A DNA stretch of 64,000 bases from NCBI RefSeq assembly GCF_042186555.1, contig NC_133331.1:213501-277500 (forward strand), read 5' to 3'. The notes beneath the pieces are model-generated. The model saw only the letters and a program-made list of their open reading frames with translations. It was not told the DNA's origin and did no database searches. A program made the translations under genes and the position numbers. This stretch comes from Aquarana catesbeiana (taxonomy: Eukaryota > Chordata > Amphibia > Anura > Ranidae). How positions within the stretch are numbered: the stretch's first letter is position 1; every line of letters begins with the position of its first letter. Below, in pieces: positions 35,318 through 44,977 of the stretch.

Positions 35318-35762
35318 ACCGCTGGGGACTCCTGATGTAAGGGGGGGCTCTGCTGGGGACTCCTGATGTAAGGGGGGCTCTGCTGGGGACTCCTGATGTA
35401 AGGGGGGGCTCTGCTGGGGACTCCTGATGTAAGGGGGGGCTCTGCTGGGGACTCCTGATGTAAGGGGGGCTCCGCTGGGGACTCCTGATGTAAGGGGTGC
35501 TCCGCTGGGGACTCCTGATGTAAGGGGGGGCTCCGCTGGGGACACCTGATGTAAGGGAGGACTTCGCTGGGGACTCCTGATGTAAGGGGGGCTCTGCTGG
35601 AGACTCCTGATGTAAGGGGGGACTTCGCTGGAGACTCCTGATGTAAGGGGGGACTTCGCTGGGGACTCCTGATGTAAGGGGGGGCTCCGCTGGAGACTCC
35701 TGATGTAACGGGGTACTCCGCTGGGGACTCCTGATGTGAGACTCTGCTGGGGGCACCTGATG
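35318..35762. repeat. About 30-bp minisatellite, some 14 copies
   Basis: Units follow gctggggactcctgatgtaa plus a G run and ctctgct/ctccgct/cttcgct. The length of the G run varies, so frames shift. Minus-strand open frames of up to 188 residues are only repeats. Confidence 0.92.
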
Positions 35763-36017
35763 GCATCTGGTGGCAGGCGACGTGGCAGGTGACACGCTCA
35801 GGAGTCCCACTGATTCTGGATTATGGTGAGTTGAATGATTTCATTCTATATTACAATGTAATAATAGTAATAATGCGCTTTAATCATCCTGACACCATAA
35901 CAACCATGGTGCCGGGATGATTGAAGCGCCAACACCAGGTGTTTGAAGTATCTTTATCTGCTGATTTGTTGAACTCTGGAATATACATATTTCTATTGTG
36001 GTGTAGGATCTGAGCCT

Positions 36018-36100
36018 ACTGTCCCTCCATCCTTCTTTCCTTCCTTCTCTCTCTGTCCCTCCCTCCCTCTTTTCACCTTTCTTTCTCCATCTCTCATTCA
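36018..36100 (+). repeat. Pyrimidine-rich simple tract
   Basis: About 80 bp with almost only C and T (tccttctttccttccttctc type). No other feature. Confidence 0.75.
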
Positions 36101-36305
36101 TCTCAGACTCTAACCACACCCCCATTTGAACCACGGCCATGTAAGCCACGCCCACTGTTTCAAGTAAACCACGCCCATTTGTCAGGGCATTTTTCTTTTT
36201 TTGCTATGCCACACCTACAAACGCATGCCCCGACCCCTAATTATAATAGGACTCCACCTACAGCCAAAAAAGAATTTTTACAATGTTGGCAACTATGCCC
36301 TTCTG

Positions 36306-36548
36306 CAGTGATGTCATAGGTGAGTCAGTGCCCAGTAATAAGCCAGGATGGGAGGAGCCTTAGTGCAGTGATGTCATGGGTGAGTCAGTGCCCAATTATA
36401 TGCCAGGATGGGAGGAGCCTTAGTGCAGTGATGTCATGGGTGAGTCAGTGCCCAATTATAAGCCAGGATGGGAGGAGCCTTAGTGCAGTGATGTCATGGG
36501 TGAGTCAGTGCCCAGTAATAAGCCAGGATGGGAGGAGCCTTAGTGCAC
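36306..36548. repeat. 60-bp tandem array, four copies
   Basis: Four copies exactly 60 bp apart with cagtgatgtcat, gggtgagtcagtgccca and aagccaggatgggaggagcc. Differences are a few substitutions (cagtaata or caattata). Confidence 0.95.
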
Positions 36549-36784
36549 TTGGGGAATGGGAGCCAAACACCGCACACCAGCATGTGGAGGTTCTGCACAG
36601 CGAGGCGGCCGGGAAAGACCAGACCAATAACCAGGAGAGCCGAATATAGACTTTCTGACCCTTATAGAGGTGGGGGCAGATTTCAAACGCCCTTTTAGGC
36701 CAGGCCAAAAGTGAGGCTGTTCCTCTGGAGGGTTCCATGAGAGGTTTCTACAGAGAGCCCAGTAATGTGAGTCACATAATACAT

Positions 36785-37287
36785 ACATAGTATTACATAG
36801 AAGGTGAGGATGAAAAAAGACACAAGTCCATCAAGTCCAACCTATGTGTGTGATTATATGTCATATTACATTATATATCTCTGTATGTTGTGTGATTATA
36901 TGTCATATTACATTATATATATCTCTGTATGTTGTGTGATTATATGTCATATTACATTATATATCTCTGTATGTTGTGTGATTATATGTCATATTACATT
37001 ATATATCTCTGTATGTTGTGTGATTATATGTCATATTACATTATATATCTCTGTATGTTGTGTGATTATATGTCATATTACATTATATATCCCTGTATGT
37101 GTGTGATTATATGTCATATTACATTATATATCTCTGTATGTTGTGTGATTATATGTCATATTACATTATATATCTCTGTATGTTGTGTGATTATATGTCA
37201 TATTACATTATATATCTCTGTATGTTGTGTGATTATATGTCATATTACATTATATATCTCTGTATGTTGTGTGATTATATGTCATAT
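36785..37287 (-). mobile_element. CR1 copy B, 3' end with 42-bp array, split off by the ERV
   Basis: On the minus strand this is the CR1 3' terminus (ggttggacttgatggac, caacct or catcctcacc, tail on atgtaat/ctatg). From about 36848 to 37287 it becomes roughly ten copies of a 42-bp unit that begins acattatatatctctg and has gtgtgattatatgtcat. The array is cut at 37287 by the ERV and resumes at 44978. The 42-bp period keeps three frames open, which is not evidence of a gene. Confidence 0.9.
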
Positions 37288-37745
37288 TGTGAAGGAATGT
37301 GATGTAGATAAATAATAATAATAATCTGAAAATCTCTATTTTCTTATGTGCATACATATTTTTTTCCTTACTCATTATATAAGTATACAGGTTTGCTCTG
37401 TTCCTATATTTTTCTCAAAATGGCGAGTACCCCCTACATCCCACACATCAGAAGAACGCGGAACTGAAGATAAAACCAAAGACAGCCAAACCTCGTTATG
37501 AAGATTCTCCATCTTCTTTTCTATCTTAACCAATGAGATGTACCTATTAGACTAACATAGCAATGACGTATTTTTGTGTATAAAACATTAGCACCGCCTT
37601 GAATAAATTAGAAGTGTAAGAAGTAACGGTGCTGAGCGTGTCTCAGAGTGTTTACTTTTATATGCATGCATAGCCACACTTTTCAATTAGAGACAGCAGC
37701 AGATAACCTTGGGCTCGATTGGAGCTCTTAATCATTTCCATAACA
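37288..37745 (+). repeat. ERV 5' LTR
   Basis: Starts TGTGAAGGAATG, ends TTTCCATAACA. TATAAAA at 37579-37585 and AATAAA at 37602-37607 mark a promoter and a closely following polyadenylation signal, so R would be short. It differs from the 3' LTR by about a dozen substitutions and two 2-bp indels. Confidence 0.95.
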
Positions 37746-37747
37746 GA

Positions 37748-37765
37748 TGGTGGCGAAACCCGGGA
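37748..37765 (+). other. ERV primer-binding site, tRNA-Phe type
   Basis: TGGTGGCGAAACCCGGGA lies two bases after the 5' LTR. It matches the complement of the vertebrate tRNA-Phe 3' end at 17 of 18 positions (one mismatch at position 6). Confidence 0.85.
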
Positions 37766-38552
37766 CCTCAGGCTACAGTCGAAGTCATACCGCGATAAGC
37801 ATTTGGGCGTTAACCGATTGATGAGAGTGGGGTTTGCGCAGCCCTAACAGTACCGGTAAGTCTTATTTATATTCTTACCACTGTACGACTTTCTTATCTT
37901 TCGGTTGACGGCTGGATTCTGTCGGTATGCTGAGACTGTCTTAGAGGCAGGTATTTCCTCGCCTGAGGTTGTTTTAACGAACCTGTCAATGGGTTTCTGC
38001 TGTCTGTATTTGTTCACTGTCTGCCATTCTTTGGGCTGCGAAACTCAGCAGTCTAAAAGTGCTACATGCGTGTTCTCATCTCCAGAGGAGCTGTCGGCCT
38101 CTGGAATGAGATGGATTATTGTGGCAGTCGGTTATGGGACGGGTTACTCATTGGTTTGTCGAATCTTTGAGGGTTATCTCAGCTGCTGGCTTTGCAGTCT
38201 AAAAGCGTTACAGATGTCTCACCCCCAGATGAGCTGTCGGCCTCTGGGAGTAACTGTAATGACGGCCTTTAACTGGGTTTAGGGGGAGTTGTCTGCCCCT
38301 GGGGTTATCTTAGCATGCTGAAATTTTGCAGTTCGAAGAGTGGCAGGTGTAATGTCCTGTCGTGAGTGTATTTGTGGTTTACTGTTCGCTATACATGAGA
38401 GGGGTTGGGGACTGGTTAAGGTCGGAGGGGGGCTGCCCGGGGGATCTGTTGGGTCGTGGGCCGTTGCTCCTCACTACCCATGACGTGTTTGTTCTTGTTC
38501 TGAGATTAACCGTACATTACAGGATTATAGCAAACAGTAGAAGCTAGGAGTG
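37766..38552 (+). other. ERV untranslated leader
   Basis: No viral protein is recognisable before about 38553. The words gagctgtcggcctctgg recur at about 38088 and 38230, suggesting small internal duplications. A 125-residue frame at 37905-38282 has no retroviral domain. Confidence 0.6.
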
Positions 38553-39689
38553 CAGTCTTATGTGCCCCCACCGAAGGAATTTGTTGATAAGAACACTGAG
38601 AAAGAATATCAACCCCTTGGTTGTATGTATTCTCCTCTCAAGCCGTTAGCCAAGAAACATAGAGAGAAAAGAATGTGATAGTGAAGAGGAGATAAGATGT
38701 TGAAATAGTTAACAAAGTTGAAAGAAGTGGCGAAAGTTATGTTGCTAAAGAAACAGGGAGAAAAATCCTGTGTGATAAAGAAAATTGGATAAAGGAAGTT
38801 AAGAAAGATGGCAATTGTATTATGTATGTGTATCACAGAGCTGATGATATGTTGGAACTTGAAACAAAAGGAGGGGAGGGACAGCACTGCCCTCCGTCTA
38901 ACAACCACTCCTTTCTCACCACCCAAGCACAACCCACTGTGACAACTCAGCCCGGCGGCCATCTTAGTGCACCCATGCCTTCACTTTCTACCCAGCCCAG
39001 TGCACTTCCTGCCGGTGGCCATCTTGGTACACCCAGTAAGCTTAAACAGCCTGTACCCATCCCTCCCTGTTTTAAACCAAGATGGTTCATACCACACACC
39101 TGTCTTCCCCAATACGGGAGCATCACATTCCCAGGCCGGATATGTTAATGATGAAGAAGCGTCTGAGTGGGAAGCCCAACAGCAGGCAGCAAGGCCACCC
39201 ACTGATTTAACCCCCAAGCCAGCTCCAGACTCACAGTTCCGAGAGGATCTCAAACACATGCTGGCAACCGTAAAGAACAGTGCTTCTTGCCAGACCCCGC
39301 CCCAACAACAGTCTCGGTTACCAGAAGGGGCACCAGTGATGTATGTCGCTTTTACTCCATCCCAAGCAGCGGCCTTAGTGACAAGTCTGCCTGACCCAGA
39401 GAAGCAGCCAATTCCCTTCTACCACAGGATAGTGCAGATACAAGAAACTTACTCAGCTGCCTGGAGAGACTTGATCAGCCTATGCCAAATCAAAGCAGGA
39501 CATGTCTTTTGGCCAGTCATGCAGCCGGCCTTCAATGATGCCAGCCTGACAAGTGCCACTTCCTACACCTCAGGCGTGGAGTTCTGTGCACAACTCCACG
39601 ACTGGGCAAAGGAGAAGTTGACGGATCAGAAGACCACAATCCAAGATATTACCCAAGATAAAGGGGAGTCTGAAGAAGTATCATACTAG
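38553..39689 (+). pseudogene. ERV gag remnant
   Basis: A first frame reads QSYVPPPKEFVDKN up to two stops near 38665. A second frame (about 38690-39148) has matrix-like charged residues and then a proline/glutamine-rich segment. A third (to 39689) has FTPSQAAALVTSLPDPEKQP and ETYSAAWRDLISLCQ, which look like the start of a capsid domain with its W and L-rich helices. No CCHC zinc knuckle is visible before the frame ends, so nucleocapsid is missing or unreadable. At least two frame changes and several stops break it. Gag would form the particle core. Confidence 0.7.
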
Positions 39690-39727
39690 ACTAGTACAGG
39701 CCTTTGATGATCTGAGTTTCTCCCACT

Positions 39728-39930
39728 TTGAAAAGAGACACACACGTTTCCTGCGTGGGAGTGGATGGGGTGCTCCGCTCCAGTCCATTTGTAGAGCCAC
39801 TCCAAGTGGGGACACTTCCTGATTTGCTTGCCAGATTTGTGGTGTCCTCTACATGTCCCTTGAATCTACTAGGAGCTGATGTGTTGTCCGGACTACAGGC
39901 CTCAATCAGGACACGCCTGAAGGGGGGATG
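39728..39930 (+). pseudogene. ERV protease remnant
   Basis: The frame ends with a retroviral protease C-terminal block: CPLNLLGADVLSGLQA. The N-terminal part that should hold the active-site DTG or DSG is not visible in this frame. It lies between gag and the reverse transcriptase, as expected. The enzyme would cleave the polyproteins. Here it is truncated. Confidence 0.65.
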
Positions 39931-39989
39931 AAGTTACACACTCCCCTATCTTTAGAAGACTCATCTGCCTTGTGTTCTCTGCCTCTCCT

Positions 39990-42560
39990 GACGACACTTC
40001 ATGAAGCAATAACTTCAAGCTCAATACTGCAGGAAGTACTTGACAGAATCCCTGCGTGCCTATGGTCCACAGGACCGGAAGACAACGGTCACTTAAAGGT
40101 GCCACCAGTTTCAGTCAAGCTAAAAGAGGGCGCTTCATTGCCCCGGAAACCACAATAACCCCAAGAAGAGAACCCCTAAAGAAGAACCAGGTACCTGCTG
40201 TGGATGCCTTTGACTGCAAAATACCTCACAGAGGTGGACCTTACAAACGTTTTCTTCAGTGTCCACCCTCACCCCTCCTGCTGGTACCTTTTCGCATTCA
40301 TCCACGGAAAGAAACGGCAACATACCTAAACAGTTGTGCCACAAGGGGCACAGAACTTTCCAAGCCAGTTTGCAAAAGCTATGGCTATCATCCTTGACAC
40401 ATGACAAGAGGAACACCCGGAAGTGATTCTCTTCCAACATGTTGATGACCTTCTCCTTTGTGCAGCTGACTTACCCCCTGTTGAAGTCACCTCAGAAAGC
40501 CTGTTGTGCTATCTTGCCAACCAGGGCTGCAGAGCCTCAAAGCCCAAATTACAGTGGTGCTCAACACCTGTCATTTTCCTTGGACTAATTTCCTAGTGCA
40601 GAGCATGGATTCCAGAAGCCTTCCTACTGATGCTCTGCAATCAGACCCTTCCGGATGTCTCCTGAAGAATTATCTAAGTTTGAGGCCCTCAAGTGTGCCA
40701 TCTCAGGCGCTAGGGCTCCCAGACTACGACAAAACGCTCAAGCTCTTTGTATCCGAACGTCTGGGACATGCTGCAGGTGTACTCACCCAATCACACGGCA
40801 TCAGCCTACGCCCCGTAGGATATTATTCCTGTCGGCTGGATGCGGTAGCAAGAGGAGGCCTATTGTGTCTGCGAGCTGGCTTTGCTATACAAGCCTTGCT
40901 TGACAAAACTTTGAACTTGGTCCTCGGACACTGCCTCGTTCTGCTTACTCCCCATGATGTTGTTGCCATATTCAACCAAGATCCAGCCGAAACACTTGTC
41001 CACTACCAAACACTTGAGACTCCTGTGTTCCCTCCTACTGGACAGCATTACTCTATTATGTTGTCAAACACTGAACCCTACCACCCTTCTTCCACTTCTC
41101 GAGGGGGGAAAGGAGGAGTAGAGTCTTGACTTGTCACCCCATGACCACACAGAACACGCGGTCACCACTGAAAACACTGTTCTACAAGCTGAAGCCTTAC
41201 CACCGGTGATGTCTGCACAGGAGGCAGAGCTGTAAGCACTTACTACAGCATGTAAATGGGCAGAGGGAAAAAGAGACAACATTCATATGGACTCAAGATA
41301 TGCTTTCAGCATTGCCCATGATAATGGTGTTATCTAGAACAGAGGATTCCTGATGGCTGCAGGAACACCTGTGAAAACTTGATTGATGCCTTGCTTCTCC
41401 CAACCCAAGTGACTATTCTGAGTAAAGCACACGACAAACTGAACTCAAAGGAAGCTCGAGGCAATCATCTAGCCAATTCAGCTGCCAAACAGACAGCTGG
41501 TGGTCCACGGGAAGTGGACAGCAGGGTGGTAGAAGAAGACCACCCCGTGCTTACCTTACAGACTTTCCCAGTGGACAGAGTTTATCTAAAAGAACTACAG
41601 GAAACAACAAGTCCGGATAAGAAGGAAAGCTGGAAACGGAGAGGAGCAACTCTCAGAAATGGACTATTCGAGTGCAACAAGAAGCCTTGTCTACCCAGGA
41701 GTATGTACCCAGCCGTGGTGCAATGGGCACATGGAGCTGCCCACTTGACAAAGACTTTTATGAACTCTCTTATCAACAAGTGTTGCACCAAGAGTTACTC
41801 CACTGACCGACAGCTTCTGCAGATCATGCATTATCTGCACCAAATGTAACCCAGGCTGCACAGAAAAAACACAGAAGAAGCACCTGGCAAAAGCCCTATA
41901 CCCCATTCCAGAGGATGCAAATTGATCATTCTCAAGTGCCAAGAAGTGGCAGATTCGAATACGCCCTAGTGGAAGTGGTCATGACTGCCAGGACCACAGC
42001 TAAGAAACTACTAAGTGAGATAGTATGTAGATTTGGGGTCCCAGAGGTGATATTGAGAGATCAGGGACCAGCCTTAACAGCAACCCTTACTAAAGAAATT
42101 TGGGCAGCACTGGGGGTTCAGTTGGCACTACACATCCCATACCACCCTCAAAGTAGCGGGAAGGTAGAAAGGATGAATGGGACACTAAAAACAGGATGTT
42201 AAAGATGGCCCAAGAGACTAACATGAGTTGGCCAGACAGTTAGCCCATTGCCCTGTTCAGTGTCAGACACACCCCCAGGGGAAACATGCCCTATACCCTA
42301 ATGAAATTTTGTTTGGTTCAGCTCCCAGACTTGGTTGTTACTTTCCACAACAGTTACAGTTGCAGTCTGATGTGTTGACTAATTATGTAACCACATTATC
42401 ACGAGAATTAACCTGAATGCATGTCCAGGTGTTTTCTTCCATTCCAGATCCTGAATTAGATACAGGAACACACCAACTACTGTCTGGAGATCCTTGAGCC
42501 AAGTTATGATGGTCCATTCCAAGTTTTGCTGACCACAGCCACCTCAGTCAAGTTGGCCAG
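39990..42560 (+). pseudogene. ERV pol remnant (reverse transcriptase, RNase H, integrase)
   Basis: RT begins with a LWSTGPEDNGHLK block and PPVSVKLKEGA. It then appears shortened, because motif A (EVDLTNVFFSV, aspartate codon 40237) follows too soon. TVVPQGAQNFPSQF and a catalytic-type HVDDLLL (40438-40449, histidine in the first position instead of the usual tyrosine) come next. The RT connection has LFVSERLGHAAGVL. RNase H has AEL followed by HMDSRYAF (aspartate codon 41290). Integrase has a WAHGAAHLTKT zinc-binding part and a core with D (codon 41924), D (codon 42059) and E (codon 42167) at DD35E spacing, then a PFQVLLTT GPY/F-like end. Many stops and frame changes exist, two at conserved tryptophan positions. 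Confidence 0.85.
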
Positions 42561-42569
42561 GAAGAACAC

Positions 42570-44210
42570 CTGAATGCACGCTTATCACTGCAGGAGAGCG
42601 TGTTTTCGGGTGCTGCATATCCTTTTTCTGTTTGATCTAGGGGGGAGGGGCCCAGGAGGTGGCCATCACAAAAATGATAACATAATTACGTTTTGGTGTA
42701 ACTCTTCAGGTACACATGTGACCACCTTTACCTTAGATTACTGTGACATAGTACCTTGTCCGTTTGACCCTTCATGGTGATGCCATTGGTACAGTGATAT
42801 CCCTGACGGTAAGGACATATATGTATGCCACACAGACAGTTACTGGGGACAGAGTTGTGGTTTCTGTGGGGGCCAGTGGGTTGGAACACAGGGCCAGACT
42901 GGGCGACCACAGAGTGCATTAGACAAAAAAGATGAAAATAGAAAGCCCCATATCCTAACTGAAGATACCCCTGATACATACACTGACCCAGCACACAGTC
43001 AGAGGAGGAAGCGAGCAGCTCTCTCCGGAAGCTTTGACCCTCATGTATACATAGATGTCATAAGGGTTACAAGGGGGGTCCCTGATGAGTTTAAAGCCAG
43101 GGATCAGGTAAAAGCTGGTTTTGAGTCTTTGATCCCCATAACAACTGTCAGCAAGAATGTAGATTGGATTAACTACATGTCATGGTTATGCAATAGAGTT
43201 TGTCGATCAGCATACCTGTCTCCATGTGTTCATCTCTAGAGACCAGCTGACCCTCACCTGACAGCTTTTGTAACCTCTCCTCTAAGCATGGCCCCACCCC
43301 AGGCCCTATCAGGGAACCCTATATTAACCTGTGCACTGCAAGCCAGCAGTGCTGATCAACCACTGTGTGTTAGCCTCTGTGTGTACTTGCTGTGTTTCAT
43401 ACATCTGATTCCTGTTACCGACTTTGGCGTGTTCCCGACCATCCCTGTTTGCCTGTGACCCTGATGTTCCAGCCTGCTGCCTCCTTCCTCTTCTCCTGTA
43501 GTCTACCGTGAGCGTGAGCTTTGAGACCCCGGGGGCCGCGACCTGGAGCCAGACTGCAGCGCAGTCCATCCTCACCATTAAAGGCTCTGGTGAACACCTG
43601 CTGGCTCTTAGACTCCGCGCCCTGGGGAATCTATGCTCTAGCTCCCAGTGGGATCTGTGTCAGTGATCCAGTAGACCTGCTTCCTGAACCTCCCAGGGTT
43701 CAATCCGCAGCAGTCAGCCGTAGGGTCCACTACCTTGCGGTGCACTCCTGATTCCAACGGTGTGCATCTGTCACCCAGCCTCTAGGTGACCTGACACTAC
43801 ACATATTATAACCAACAGAGATTTGTAAATTACACTAAAGATGCCCTCCAGGGAATTGCTGACCAGTTATCCCCCACTTCCTACATGACATTCCAGGACC
43901 GGATGGCCTTAGACATGGTGCTATCTGGGAAAGGAGGTGTTTTGTAAAATCATAGGAAAAAACGGGAACCTGTTGTACATACATTCCTGATAATATTGGC
44001 CCAAATGGTAAGGTTACTCTAGCTATAAAGAAATTAGAAGATCTGTCATTGGAGTTGAAGAAGAACTCAGGTATCACAGACCCATGGGACCAATATTTTA
44101 ACTGGATGAGTGGGTGGCAGAAGGTGCTCGCCCAGATACGGGTAAGGGTATTAATAATCCTGGTTCTTTTAGCCCTGATTGTATACTGTATTCTACCTTT
44201 CGTAAAAAGT
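42570..44210 (+). pseudogene. ERV env remnant, interrupted by a solo LTR
   Basis: The surface part is readable from about 42783 to 43177. It has a CGFC motif (CxxC type, as in gammaretroviral SU) and a basic RRKR cleavage site at about 43006-43017. The transmembrane part starts after it and is broken at 43177 by a 619-bp insertion. It resumes at 43797 with a QQRFVNYT and DRMALDMVLSGKGG block. A frame change then disrupts the cysteine cluster. A hydrophobic helix (VLIILVLLALIVYCILPF, about 44144-44197) near a stop at about 44207 would be the membrane anchor. Env would mediate entry. It is clearly non-functional here. Confidence 0.78.
43178..43796 (+). mobile_element. Solo LTR inserted in ERV env, 619 bp
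   Basis: TGTCATGGTTATG starts at 43178 and the segment ends ctaggtgacctgaca at 43796. CTACA occurs immediately before (43173-43177) and after (43797-43801), a 5-bp target duplication. Removing it would rejoin the env reading. There are no internal retroelement genes, so it is a solo LTR left by recombination. The 5-bp duplication and TGTCA/TGACA ends fit a Ty3/gypsy-type LTR, which is inference. Confidence 0.88.
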
Positions 44211-44510
44211 TAATGAGCAGGGCTGTAGACAATAGCACACCTACATTTCTCCACCAAGAAGAAGAGGACCTCCTTATGATGGAAGATGACAAACCCTTCA
44301 CTCCTCTACAGTCACTCCCTGTCCATAACCTCACAATCCTATAGGGTTATAGGGATAGATAGCGGCTGACTGCACCTCTCCAGCTGTATCGAGGAGGGAA
44401 GTGAACAGTTGCTGCCCAATTCTATATACAGCCTAAAAGAGCTGAGGAGAAGGGCCAGGCCAAAGTGGGACCTTTAGTATTAGGGACAGAAAAGAGAAAA
44501 TAGTCATTTT

Positions 44511-44518
44511 AGGGGGGA
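44511..44518 (+). other. ERV polypurine tract
   Basis: AGGGGGGA lies directly before the TG start of the 3' LTR, where plus-strand DNA synthesis would be primed. Confidence 0.8.
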
Positions 44519-44519
44519 T

Positions 44520-44977
44520 TGTGAAGGAATGTGATGTAGATAAATAATAATAATAATCTGAAAATGTCTATTTTCTTATGTGCATACATATTTTTCTCCT
44601 TACTCATTATATAAGTATACAGATTAGCTCTGTTCCTATATTTTTCTCAAAATGGCGGGTACCCCCTACATCCCACACATCAGAAGAACGCGGAACAAGA
44701 TAAAACCAAGGACAGCCAGACCTCGTTATGAAGATTCTCAATCTTCTTTTTTTTATCTTAACCAATGAGATGTACCTATTAGACTAACATAGCAATGACG
44801 TATTTGTGTGTATAAAACATTAGCACCGCCTTGAATAAATTAGAAGTGTAAGAAGTAACGGAGCTGAGCGTGTCTCAGAGTGTTTACTTTTATATGCATG
44901 CATATCCACACTTTTCAATTAGAGACAGCAGCAGATAACCTTGGGCTCGATTGGAGCTCTTAATCATTTCCATAACA
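44520..44977 (+). repeat. ERV 3' LTR
   Basis: Same ends and length as the 5' LTR, with the same TATAAAA and AATAAA positions. Ends at 44977 and is followed by the ATAT duplicate. Confidence 0.95.

Larger units (their letters stand above)
37288..44977 (+). mobile_element. Class I endogenous retrovirus, 7.7 kb, both LTRs present
   Basis: Two 458-bp LTRs (37288-37745, 44520-44977) in direct orientation enclose gag, pro, pol and env remnants in retroviral order. The 4-bp host duplication ATAT is seen at 37284-37287 and 44978-44981. A 4-bp duplication, the DD35E integrase with a GPY/F-like tail, the RNase H/connection style of pol, an SU CxxC motif and the tRNA-Phe-type primer site point to a gamma/epsilon-like class I element. 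All genes are broken. It lies inside CR1 copy B, and a solo LTR lies inside its env. Confidence 0.93.

Noticed and set aside
37905..38282. 125-residue frame in the ERV leader as a possible accessory gene
   Set aside because: No retroviral homology. It reads across small duplications of the leader, and gag-like sequence begins only later.
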